Shown: in pieces, positions 50,962 to 61,144 of the stretch
Layout of the letters: the number at the start of each line of letters is the position of its first letter
How positions within the stretch are numbered: the stretch's first letter is position 1
NCBI GenBank assembly: GCA_965240325.2
Contig: OZ251235.1
Location: forward strand, 868,001-932,000
Reading direction: 5' to 3'
Length of the DNA: 64,000 bases
Origin: Rebecca billardiae RCC1528
Lineage: Eukaryota > Haptophyta
Made by a program: the position numbers and the translations under genes
Notes under the pieces: generated by a model
What the model saw: the letters and a program-made list of their open reading frames with translations, nothing else
Told to the model about the DNA's origin: nothing
Databases searched by the model: none

Positions 50962-53635
50962 ATGGCGCTCCGCCGCGAGATGGCCGAGCCAGTCGAGCGC
51001 TTGGCGGAGCTAGCTCGCCGCACGCGCGACGGGCCTGCGCTCGAGTTCGACGTGCTTCCCGCTCGCCTGGCTGAGCTCCTGCGCAGCGCGTTCGCCCAGG
51101 CGGATGGTTCGCGTGTGCTGCGGTTTGGTCGCGGGGCGGGTGCAGGCGCTGAGTGGAGGGCAGCGCTGGAGGTGAGCACGGGCGAGGTCGTGGAGGTGCC
51201 CGTGACGCATGAGACCATCACGCTCCTGACCGACGCGCGGTACACGCTCCTCGTCGAGCTGCACTCAGAGATCGTCGCATGCACGCGGCTCGCCTGCCCG
51301 CACGACACAGAGCAGTGCGCACGCGCCGCTCTCGGCCTGGCTGAGGTGTACGTGGCGCATGACGCCCCCGCGCCCGCGCTCGAGCACGCCATGCGCGCGG
51401 AGATGCACGTCAGGCGTGCACTCGACGCGCACGCGGCGTCCCAGGGCACTCACGGCGCAGCGGACGACACGAGCAGCGCGGCCATCGCCGGCACAGGCCT
51501 GGGGGCTCAGCACGGGCCCGCAGCGGCCTGGAGCGGGGCGCGCGAGCTGCTGGTGCGCAGCCTGGTCATCCAGGGCAGCGCCAACACGCAGCTGCGGCGA
51601 TACAGCTTCGCCGCGGAGAACCTCGAGGCCGCGCAGCAGGCCGTCCACGCGCGCCTCGGGCCGTCGGATGAGCGGAATCGGCCCATTCTGCATGCGCAGG
51701 CCGTGCTCGCCGTTGCCACTGCAGCCGTCGGGCGCGCGCGAGAGCTCATTGAGCTCGAGTTGCAGCTGGCGCGCGCCAGCGCGACCGTGGAGGATCGTGA
51801 GATTGGCGAGCTCGAGGGCGAGCTCGCCAACCTGCTGCTCCTCGAGGCCGCCGCGCTCGAAGTGCGGCCGCCGCTGGCCGAGCTTCCGCCACGTGACGAG
51901 CGCCGCCGCGTGGGCAGCACGGGCCGCGCCGAGCGTGCGCAGCCGACGCGCGGTCGCGCTGCGGGCGTGCGGGCGGCCTCGGCGAGCGGCCGAGCACGCC
52001 GACCAGCCAGCGTGCAAGCTGCGGCAGCCACGCTCCCGCCGTCCAGCCTACCTCCCACGCCGCCACCGACACCACCGCCGACGGCCCCCAGCGCCGGCGC
52101 TGGCGCGCTGGCGGGCAGCGCGCGCGCGCGCCCATCACAGCCGGGTGCCAGTCCGGGCTCCGCCGAGAGCGACGTGGCCGAGCGCGTGCATGCGCTGCGC
52201 TGTGAAGCCGCTGCGCTGCTCGAGCGCGTGCACGGCAGCGCCGAGCCACCGGCAGCACCCATCGGCCCGGGGGCGGACGGCACCCGGGCATCATCGGCGG
52301 TTGGCAGGGCGGGCGCGCAGGCGGCGCTTCGGGACGCCAAGCCACCGGCCACGGGGGCCGGCACTCGCACCAGCGGCGAGCAGCTTGGCCTCCTGGAGCA
52401 GCGTGCCAAGCTGAGCGCGCTGCTCGGGCACTGGGAAGCCGCCGAGCGCGCGTACCTGGGCGTGGCGGTAGCGCTGGAGGAGGAGCACGGGTGTGCGCTG
52501 CGCGCCGCGCGCGCCTTCCCCGTTTGCACGCAGCCCGCGCTGGCCGCGGCGGCCGCGGGCGGCGGCTGCGCGTTGCCGCCCTGACGCCCTCGGGTGCTAC
52601 TGTACCTGGCTGGGCATGAGCCCCCTCTCACCCGCTCCCGCGCGCCCTGTGCCGTCTCCCCGTGTCGCGTGCCGCGCAACCGCGCGTGGCGATGGCCGCC
52701 TGTGCGGCGCCGCGCTCTCACAGGATGGCACACCCGCGCGTGGCGGACGCGTGGCTGCGCGTGGCCGAGGCCAGGCTGCAGACGCAGCGCATCGGCGCGG
52801 CCGCGCGGGACCTGCGCCACGTGCGCACGCTGCGGCGCACGCTGTATGGCGCGGGCAGTGCCCAGGAGACGCAGTGCGTACTCGCTCTCGCCGAGCTGCA
52901 CGCGCAGCGGCGCGAGTGGAAGCGTTCGCGCGCTCTTCTGGCGGCGGCGTTGACCGAGAGTCGCGCGCTCGATCGTGACAGCGAGGCCGAGGCGGTGCGC
53001 GCGCGATCGCGACCGCGCGACCGCGCCGCCACGTGCTGCGCGCACTGCGCCTACGCGCTGCGCCTGCATGCGCTGACCAACCCCTCCCAGGCGGTCCCCA
53101 CACCTGCGCTGCGCACCAGGCCAACCAGTCGAAGCCAGCGCTACGATGGGGCTGGAACGGCGCAGTGCCCGAGGCAGACTCGGGTGGTCGCCTCCTCGCC
53201 AAGTGCGTGCACGCGTACATACCCGAGCAGGCCCGCCGCGAGACGCACCTCGAGCTGAGCGCAGGCGATGTGCTCGAGGTGCTGCCGCATGACCGCTCGG
53301 GCACGCCGCGGCTATCCACGCCGTGGTCTCTTGGGAGTGCGCGCGGGCGCACGGGCTGGTTCCCCAGCAGCTACGTCAGGCATCTGCCAGCAGAGGCGCC
53401 GCGCTCTGAGCGCACCGAGCGCCTGCTCGAGGCGCTGGCGCGCGTGCTCGAGCGCGAGCAGATCGACGGAAGCGCGAGCGGCGGTGGGAGCGGAGGCATT
53501 AACTACGAGGCGGTCGCCGCACTTCTGCACGCCGAGCGATCGGGCGAGCGCTTTCACAGCCCGCTCCCTGCCGTCGTCCTCGGCCAGCCAGCGCCGGCCG
53601 TCCTCGGCCTGGCCGGGCGCGGCATGGCTGACTGA
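50962..53635 (+). CDS. TTC23-like TPR protein with C-terminal SH3 domain, 3 exons
   Basis: Proposed exons are 50962-52490, 52724-52994 and 53120-53635 (771 aa). Splicing joins EEEHG to MAHPRVADAWLRVAEARLQT and SEAEA to ANQSKPALRWGW. Seen: TPR-like helical pairs at about 75-280 (VELHSEIVACTRLACPHDTE, ALGLAEVYVAHDAPAPALEH, LVRSLVIQGSANTQLRRYSF); a Pro/Ala-rich linker (300-480); further TPRs (490-600; WEAAERAYLGVAVALEEE, RDLRHVRTLRRTLYGAGSAQ); an SH3-like domain (about 622-690; KCVHAYIPEQ, ELSAGDVLEVLPHD, GRTGWFPSSYVRHL). The order and LYG spacing resemble TTC23, a primary-cilium (EvC zone) protein in animals. SH3 would bind Pro-rich partners. The SH3 fusion is not typical of animal TTC23. The TTC23 assignment is by eye and could instead be a generic kinesin-light-chain-type TPR. 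Confidence 0.65.
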
Positions 53636-54126
53636 GAGACGGCCGGCTTGCGAGCGGCCCGGGCGCGCGCTGCCTGATCGCTCGAGACTTGGACGCACAG
53701 TGCGTTCGCGATGGAGCCCAATCAGGCTATCACTTAATGAGTCCGGGCGATTAATCGACTGTCCGGCCGCCGCTCTCGAATGGGAGATTAGGTACGACCC
53801 AATCACAATGCGCGATCGTGCCTATTTGAGTTCCGTTGGGCTGCTTCGCCATCAGGCGCGAAACCCGTCCGCACGTGTGCGCCGAAGCCCAACGAACGGC
53901 GTAGATGGGGGGAAGGCCGTACGGACGGCGCTTTCGCGCACTCCAGAGGCCGCACGCCCTCTCAGCAGCCTCGGTCGTCTTTCAGGGCGCCTTTTCGCCC
54001 GTCCAAACTCGCACGCGCGAGAACCACCCCCGGTGCGCTCGCGGCCTCCCCACTCGGCGCCACGCTTGCCGGGCTGACACGCCGCCTCCGCCCGCACCGC
54101 CGCCGCCGCGCAGACCGATCAGCCCG
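53636..54126. other. Intergenic region before the 52-residue-repeat gene
   Basis: About 490 bp. It is less GC-rich at 53720-53840 and holds a CCAAT at 53799-53803, which may belong to the promoter of the gene starting at 54127. No frame is supported here, although the frame of that gene stays open up to 53905. Confidence 0.35.
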
Positions 54127-57100
54127 ATGGACACGCTGCGCGCAGGGAAGGCGCCTTCTGACGCCCGCTTTGATGACGCGGGCCTGCCGACCAAGTCGCT
54201 AACCAGTCTGTCTCGCGCCGAGCGCAGCGATGGCATGCGCTCCCGTGCGGACACGCACGGCCGTGACGATTTTGCGGCGTTGCTCGCGGCACGCATGCCG
54301 AGCTCCCCGATCGCCAAGGCCGCGGATGTCCCGTTCGGGGATCTGGCCGAGGGCCCGCTGCTGCGCGTGCATGGCCGCGCGGAAGAGCTCGGCGCATCGG
54401 CCGCAGCCTCCGCGCTCCTCGCCAAGGCCAAGGACGCGCTCGACGGCGCGTCGTCGCTCTCGCAGAGCACGATCGTGGAGGCATGCGACGCCGAGCTCGA
54501 GGCCGCACCGCATGCCGTCCAGCTGAAGGAGCCCAACAAGTCGCGCACGGCGTCCATCCTCGTGCGCCGCCTCTTGGCGGTGCTCGCAGACGTGCCTGCG
54601 AGCTGCGAGCCGGCGGAGGCGCTGTCGTCCAACCCATGCACCGACTTTGTGCTGCTCAAGTACGACGAGATCATCGCCTCGTCAAACTCGTGCACCGCTT
54701 TCGTCATGCTGCAGGACGGCGCCGTGGTCGCGTCGTCCAACCCCTGCGCTGCGTTTGTCGTCTGCATCGGCGGCCTCCTCACGTCGAGCAACCCGTGCTC
54801 GGCGTTCACCGTTGGCTGCCCGCTCGCGGTCTCGGAGTCTAAGTCCAAGCCAGACGCCGACCCGACGCCCGCCGGGCTGCGCATCACGTTCGCGCCCAAG
54901 GCGCCCGCTGCGTGCGCCGAGCACGAGCTGCCATACGAGCCCGAGGTGCGCTTCCGCGCATTGAACAAGCAGCTCAAGCAGCCGCGCGGCGCCAAGTCGC
55001 TCGAGCACGAGCTCAACCTGCGCCAGTCGTGCCCGACGCTCGGCAACCTCTCGCCCCGCGTCGACCGCCCGAGCTCGCACGAGATCACCTACGACCCGCT
55101 CGCGCGCTTCACCATCCTCGGCAAGCAGCTCAAGCAGCCGCGCGGCGCCAAGTCGCTCGAGCACGAGCTCAACCTGCGCCAGTCGTGCCCGACGCTCGGC
55201 AACCTCTCGCCGCGCGTCGACCGCCCGAGCTCGCACGAGATCACCTACGACCCGGTCGCGCGCTTCGCCGTCCTCGGCAAGCAGCTCGAGCAGCCGCGCG
55301 GCGCCAAGTCGCTCGAGCACGAGCTCAACCTGCGCCAGTCGTGCCCGACGCTCGGCAACCTCTCGCCGCGCGTCGACCGCCCGAGCTCGCACGAGATCAC
55401 GTACGACCCGGTCGCGCGCTTCGCCGTCCTCGGCAAGCAGCTCGAGCAGCCGCGCGGCGCCAAGTCGCTCGAGCACGAGCTCAACCTGCGCCAGTCGTGC
55501 CCGACGCTCGGCAACCTCTCGCCGCGCGTCGACCGCCCGAGCTCGCACGAGATCACCTACGACCCGGTCGCGCGCTTCGCCGTCCTCGGCAAGCAGCTCA
55601 AGCAGCCGCGCGGCGCCAAGTCGCTCGAGCACGAGCTCAACCTGCGCCAGTCGTGCCCGACGCTCGGCAACCTCTCGCCGCGCGTCGACCGCCCGAGCTC
55701 GCACGAGATCACCTACGACCCGGTCGCGCGCTTCGCCGTCCTCGGCAAGCAGCTCAAGCAGCCGCGCGGCGCCAAGTCGCTCGAGCACGAGCTCAACCTG
55801 CGCCAGTCGTGCCCGACGCTCGGCAACCTCTCGCCGCGCGTCGACCGCCCGAGCTCGCACGAGATCACCTACGACCCGCTCGCGCGCTTCGCCGTCCTCG
55901 GCAAGCAGCTCAAGCAGCCGCGCGGCGCCAAGTCGCTCGAGCACGAGCTCAACCTGCGCCAGTCGTGCCCGACGCTCGGCAACCTCTCGCCGCGCGTCGA
56001 CCGCCCGAGCTCGCACGAGATCACGTACGACCCGGTCGCGCGCTTCGCCGTCCTCGGCAAGCAGCTCAAGCAGCCGCGCGGCGCCAAGTCGCTCGAGCAC
56101 GAGCTCAACCTGCGCCAGTCGTGCCCGACGCTCGGCAACCTCTCGCCCCGCGTCGACCGCCCGAGCTCGCACGAGATCACCTACGACCCGCTCGCGCGCT
56201 TCGCCGTCCTCGGCAAGCAGCTCAAGCAGCCGCGCGGCGCCAAGTCGCTCGAGCACGAGCTCAACTCGCGCCAGTCGTGCCCGACGCTCGGCAACCTCTC
56301 GCCCCGCGTCGACCGCCCGAGCTCGCACGAGATCACCTACGACCCGGTCGCGCGCTTCACCGTCCTCGGCAAGCAGCTCGAGCAGCCGCGCGGCGCCAAG
56401 TCGCTCGAGCACGAGCTCAACCTGCGCCAGTCGTGCCCGACGCTCGGCAACCTCTCGCCGCGCGTCGACCGCCCGAGCTCGCACGAGATCACCTACGACC
56501 CGGTCGCGCGCTTCGCCGTCCTCGGCAAGCAGCTCAAGCAGCCGCGCGGCGCCAAGTCGCTCGAGCACGAGCTCAACCTGCGCCAGTCGTGCCCGACGCT
56601 CGGCAACCTCTCGCCCCGCGTCGACCGCCCGAGCTCGCACGAGATCACCTACGACCCGCTCGCGCGCTTCGCCGTCCTCGGCAAGCAGCTCAAGCAGCCG
56701 CGCGGCGCCAAGTCGCTCGAGCACGAGCTCAACCTGCGCCAGTCGTGCCCGACGCTCGGCAACCTCTCGCCGCGCGTCGACCGCCCGAGCTCGCACGAGA
56801 TCACCTACGACCCGGTCGCGCGCTTCGCCGTCCTCGGCAAGCAGCTCAAGCAGCCGCGCGGCGCCAAGTCGCTCGAGCACGAGCTCAACCTGCGCCAGTC
56901 GTGCCCGACGCTCGGCAACCTCTCGCCGCGCGTCGACCGCCCGAGCTCGCACGAGATCACCTACGACCCGGTCGCGCGCTTCACCGTCCTCGGCAAGCAG
57001 CTCGAGCAGCCGCGCGGCGCCAAGTCGCTCGAGCACGAGCTCAACTCGCGCCAGTCGTGCCCGACGCTCGGCAACCTCTCGCCCCGCGTCGACCGCCCGA

Positions 57101-58378
57101 GCTCGCACGAGATCACCTACGACCCGGTCGCGCGCTTCACCGTCCTCGGCAAGCAGCTCGAGCAGCCGCGCGGCGCCAAGTCGCTCGAGCACGAGCTCAA
57201 CCTGCGCCAGTCGTGCCCGACGCTCGGCAACCTCTCGCCGCGCGTCGACCGCCCGAGCTCGCACGAGATCACCTACGACCCGGTCGCGCGCTTCACCATC
57301 CTCGGCAAGCAGCTCGAGCAGCCGCGCGGCGCCAAGTCGCTCGAGCACGAGCTCAACCTGCGCCAGTCGTGCCCGACGCTCGGCAACCTCTCGCCGCGCG
57401 TCGACCGCCCGAGCTCGCACGAGATCACGTACGACCCGCTCGCGCGCTTCACCGTCCTCGGCAAGCAGCTCAAGCAGCCGCGCGGCGCCAAGTCGCTCGA
57501 GCACGAGCTCAACCTGCGCCAGTCGTGCCCGACGCTCGGCAACCTCTCGCCGCGCGTCGACCGCCCGAGCTCGCACGAGATCACGTACGACCCGGTCGCC
57601 CGCTTCATGGCGCTGGCCAAGCTGCTGGCCAAGCCGCATCGCGGCGAGAAGCGTGTCGAGCACCTGCGGAACCTGCGTGCCTCGTGCCCGACTCGGCAGT
57701 CGTCCGGCCGGCCGAGTGACCTCTTCGTGCAGACAGAGGACGACTTTGTCCTGCAGCACGTGAGTTGCCTCGCGTTGCTCGCCTGCGCGCACTCCGGCGC
57801 GGTGCCGATGGCCCTATCGCCCACGGCTGTCCTGACGCCCGTACCCGTCCCCCGCTGCGCGCGCACAGGCACTCGCCGCTGCCTCCTCGGTGACCTCGTC
57901 CGGGATGTCGTGGCGGTCGCAGACGTCTTGCACGACCACCACCTCTGCGGCGCGGCGTGTCAGCTTCGACGAGGGCAACTTGAGCCAGATCGCGGGCATG
58001 CTCGCCGAGCGTCCGTCGCCGATCAAGGCGCCCGAGTCACACCGGCCCGCCCGCCGCCAGCGCACGAGCGCCAAGAAGACGAAGTCGCCCAAGATCTCGG
58101 CTGCGCGCTCGCCGAAGCTCTCGCCCCGCCTCTCGCCAAAGGGCAAGTCGCCGCGTGCTTCGCCCAAGGCCTCGAAGTCCATCTCGCCGGGCCTGCGCCA
58201 TGCGACGGCCGCTCTGCTGCTCGACGCCCTCGAGCTCCCCACGGCTTACGTGAAGAACGTCAAGCGTGCCGAGCTCGAGATCATGAGCCGCCCCCAGGCC
58301 TCGTCGCGCTGCGCGCGGTACACGCTCGCTGCCAACCGCATGCCCCAGCTCTTCGTCCACCAGCGCCGCGTGCGCTGA
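54127..58378 (+). CDS. Giant tandem-repeat protein (18 x 52 aa) with basic SPK-rich tail, 2 exons
   Basis: Proposed exons are 54127-57759 and 57869-58378 (1380 aa). The 109-nt intron starts GTGAGT and joins DFVLQH to ALAAASSVTSS. Start: ATG at 54127 (MDTLRAGKAPSDARF). Seen: an N-terminal region (1-160); four SSNPC-type units of about 18 residues (SSNPCTDFVLLKYDEIIA; SSNSCTAFVMLQDGAVVA; SSNPCAAFVVCIGGLLT; SSNPCSAFTVGCPLAV); then 18 units of 52 residues, each HEITYDPVARFAVLGKQLKQ..RGAKSLEHELNLRQSCPTLG..SPRVDRPSS, the first and last degenerate; then a Lys/Ser/Pro tail (SPKISAARSPKLSPRLSPKG) like SPKK DNA-minor-groove or phosphorylated tails. Each unit predicts one amphipathic helix and a loop with a single Cys. 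No known family is certain; a faint likeness to RPEL actin-binding motifs is noted but unproven. Confidence 0.7.
54922..57730 (+). repeat. 156-bp tandem repeat array, 18 units
   Basis: CACGAGATCAC marks the start of each unit every 156 bp from 55078 to 57574, with a degenerate first unit at 54922 and a degenerate last unit after 57574. The sixteen central units differ by only a few bases, at recurrent positions (V/L, A/T, V/I, K/E, L/S choices), so variants are shared between units. This suggests recent expansion or gene conversion. 156 is a multiple of three, and the array has no stops in at least two other frames. Confidence 0.97.
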
Positions 58379-59127
58379 AGTTGACGAGCTGCATGCTGTC
58401 CCGAGCAATAGGACCACGCCCGGCTCTCTGTACAGGATGTGCTGTGCTGCGCATCGCCGATGAGTCGCATCGGCATTCGCACCTTCCGACGTGCTTACCA
58501 GCTGTCCATGTGATTCGCGTCGTCCCGTGGCGACCCCGCTCAAGATCACACACAATGCGCTCCGCGATCTCGGCGAAGGAGCACTGTCGCCAGGCGCTTC
58601 GACCCGCTGCGCGCATCGCGCGCGACGAGGACCTCGAGATCAACTCTCATCGCCCTCGCCGTCGTTCATGTTCTCCACCGCGCGCGCGTGCGCTGCCTGC
58701 CGCGCCGCCTGCAATGCTTGATTCACGATGATGACGATGCTGCTGCTCCCGCCGCTGTTCCCGTGCTCTGCTCGGCTGCAGCTGCGATAGATATCACAGA
58801 TGACTGAGACCGTGCATGATTCATACTGTATATATGCTGCGCGTGACAGCATCAGCATGATCCGCATCATGTCTCTTGATATCAGATATGACGACTGCAA
58901 TCGCGCTGATCATCGAGTGATCGTCAGATCGACGCCGATCGCCGCATCAAATATCGTCGTCTAGCTGCATGAGCTGATAATACGCGCCGATATATGAACT
59001 GGCGGTAGTCATCGTCGACGGCGTCGACGGCGTCACTGCGTGACTCGTGCAGACGACGTGCGCTGCCCGCAGGAGTGAGGAGAGTCTCGTCCCCAGACGT
59101 CCAGACTCTCACAGTCACTACTCATCA
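58379..59127. other. Convergent intergenic region, no gene seen
   Basis: About 750 bp between the 3' ends of two convergent genes. GC falls from about 58720. Repeated GAT-rich words occur (GATATCAGATATGACGAC, GATCATCGAGTGATCGTCAG), without a clear element. Confidence 0.5.
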
Positions 59128-60930
59128 CTAGGAGTCCTCGACGTGCGGGCCACCCGCGCGGAAGCATGCCAGCCCCGTCGCATCATCGCCGTCGTCGGCG
59201 AAGAGCGCGCGCTTCTTCTTGAACGCGAGCGGCGTCGGGCGCCCACGCCGCCACCGGAGCTCCTGCTGGAACAGGCCGGGGTAGCTGAGCTGCGTGAACT
59301 CGTCCACGTCCACGCGCGTCACCTTGGCGGCCGCGCCGTGCATCGGGAGTGTGAACTGCTCAGCCAGCCGGGCCACGGCCGGCAGGTAGTGGCGCCGGAG
59401 GGCGTCCACCTCCCATAGCGAGCTCTCGAGCGCGCGGCACTTGGCCGGCTCCGGCTCGTCGGGCAGGAAGGGATCAGATGCGAGATGGGTCGCGAGCGCG
59501 TCGGCGTCCGCGTCGGCGCGCCTCGGCGGTGCTGCGGCCTCGGCTGCATGCTCTTCGGGCGAGCTGCCGGGGAGTGCGCTGCCGAGCGGAGGGGCGGCGC
59601 CGGTCCTGTGCACGAGCACGCTGAGCTCCGCGTGGCGGACGAGCAGGTTGAGCGCGAGGCCGAGCGCGAGCATGCACCCCGACGGCGACGCCCCGAGCGC
59701 CAGCCTCGCCAGCCGCTTGGCGAACGCAGCGCTGAGGTACGCGGGCAGGTGTGTCGACGAGATGAAGATCTCGAGCGTCAGGAAGAAGCGCGAGCGGTAC
59801 GCGCACTCGAGCGCCGCCGGGCGCAGCAGGGCGTACAGCTTGGGGAAGAACTGCGGGCACTCGAGGTTGTGGTGCTGCATCAGCTCGAACAGCGCGCTCA
59901 GCGCGTGCAGCGAGACGATCCCGCCCTGCTCGTACGCGCGCAGCACCCAGCCCGCCAGCCGGAGCGGCCGCGCCATGTGCGGGATGATGGCCGACTCGGC
60001 GCGCGTGAGCACGCGGCGCACGTCTGCGCGCGCGAGCGGCAGCTTGAGCACGGCGAGCCACGCGGCCTGGAATGCGAGCCGGTGCACTTTCAGCGCGAGC
60101 AGCCTGCGCGCGTCGCTCGGCAGCTCGGCCTCCGCCTCATCGGTGCGCTTGCGCTTGCGCGCCGCCGCGGCCGAGCCGCCGCCCTCCTCGCCCTCTGCCT
60201 CCGTGTCGGGCGCGGGCAGCGTGAGGAAGAGCGAGCGGTCCGCGTCGAGGTCGGCCGAGGGCGGGCGCACGACAATCAGCAGGTCGAGCACGCGCGCGCA
60301 CCTCGCGGGCGTGCACCTGTGCCTCCCCTCTAGCCGCGCCGCCAGCCGCTGGCAGTGCTGCAGGCCGTGGTAGCTCACGTCCACAAACTGACTCAGGTAC
60401 CCCTTCTTGAGGTGGGCGAGGAGGTGCGGCTCGCACTCGGCGCACTCGGCGAGGGCGTCGAACGCGACGGTGAGCGCGCCCTCGCCCTTCGCCAGCGTCG
60501 CCGTGCGCGCCTCGCCCGCGCGCGCGAGCCGCGTGCCCTCCAGCCGAGCCATCTGCAGCAGCGTGTCCAGCGCAGGCAGCCGCACGCCCGCGTCGTCGTG
60601 CTTGGCGACGAGCGTGCCGAGCGCGCTCAGCCACGCGGCGTACCGCGCGCGGAGCCAGCTCCGGTACACTTGCGCCGGCGAGGCATCAGTGCCCGCGCCT
60701 CCGCCAGCCGCGGCGGCGTCGGCTGCGCGCGAGGCAACCAGGTCACCCGAGTGCGCCCACTGCGTGAAGAGGCCGCGGCAGCCCTGCACCGCGGCTAGGG
60801 CGACTCGGCCGTCGTCGGCGCTGCAGAGATCGATCAGCTCCACGAGCTCGTTTGCGTTGCGCCGGCTCGCGCCCACACGCGCGGCGAGCTCGCGCACGCG
60901 CCCGACCGCGTCGTCGTTGGTCTCGGCCAT
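59128..60930 (-). CDS. NOC4: Nucleolar complex protein 4 (CBF/Mak21 family)
   Basis: A single exon of 600 aa, start at 60930 (MAETNDDAVGRVRELAARVG). Seen: a helical N-terminus with PALDTLLQMARLEG, a charged Glu/Gly then KRKR linker (about residues 225-265), and the CBF/Noc domain (about 320-600): HNLECPQFFPKLYALLRPAA, FFLTLEIFISSTHLPAYLSA, AFAKRLARLAL, ALNLLVRHAEL, then CRALESSLWEVDALRRHYLP and a C-terminal PLAFKKKRALF. The RALESSLWE..HY motif is diagnostic for Noc4. Noc4 pairs with Nop14 and is needed for 40S (small-subunit) pre-ribosome maturation and export from the nucleolus. Length is close to yeast Noc4 (about 550 aa). Divergent from the phosphate translocator. Confidence 0.92.
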   Translation of the reverse strand: MAETNDDAVGRVRELAARVGASRRNANELVELIDLCSADDGRVALAAVQGCRGLFTQWAHSGDLVASRAADAAAAGGGAGTDASPAQVYRSWLRARYAAWLSALGTLVAKHDDAGVRLPALDTLLQMARLEGTRLARAGEARTATLAKGEGALTVAFDALAECAECEPHLLAHLKKGYLSQFVDVSYHGLQHCQRLAARLEGRHRCTPARCARVLDLLIVVRPPSADLDADRSLFLTLPAPDTEAEGEEGGGSAAAARKRKRTDEAEAELPSDARRLLALKVHRLAFQAAWLAVLKLPLARADVRRVLTRAESAIIPHMARPLRLAGWVLRAYEQGGIVSLHALSALFELMQHHNLECPQFFPKLYALLRPAALECAYRSRFFLTLEIFISSTHLPAYLSAAFAKRLARLALGASPSGCMLALGLALNLLVRHAELSVLVHRTGAAPPLGSALPGSSPEEHAAEAAAPPRRADADADALATHLASDPFLPDEPEPAKCRALESSLWEVDALRRHYLPAVARLAEQFTLPMHGAAAKVTRVDVDEFTQLSYPGLFQQELRWRRGRPTPLAFKKKRALFADDGDDATGLACFRAGGPHVEDS

Positions 60931-61144
60931 GACGCCCGTGTCCGGTCGACGTGGCCCAGCGCTTCCGGCAGGCGCGCGCCCGGAGTTCCGCGGAAAACTT
61001 TAATATTTTGGAATTGACGAACTCACGAATAATTCGCGGGCGGCCGCCGAGAGATCGGCGATCTGGAGATCGGCGGGAATCGGTGCAATCAGCGGCCTGC
61101 AATTTACTTCAGGCGCGAGCACGTAATTCCCGACGGCAACCGGG
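60931..61144. promoter_or_regulatory. Divergent intergenic region (NOC4 / phosphate translocator)
   Basis: 214 bp between divergent start codons. An AT-rich core at 60997-61035 (AACTTTAATATTTTGGAATT) is the only strongly AT-rich segment and could position transcription start in either direction. Confidence 0.4.

Noticed and set aside
54922-57730. CRISPR-like array
   Set aside because: Repeats are 156 bp, contiguous and coding, with no unique spacers, in a eukaryotic genome.
54922-57730. RPEL actin-binding repeats
   Set aside because: The LxKQLKQPxxxxxLEHEL pattern only loosely resembles RPEL: the RPxxxEL core is not met. Kept as a hypothesis, not a call.
54682-57792. Open frames of about 1036 aa (minus strand) and 935 aa (other plus frame) across the 156-bp repeat array
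   Set aside because: The array unit is a multiple of three without stops, so any frame open in one unit is open in all. Only the 54127 frame has a start, non-repeat domains and a sensible intron and tail.
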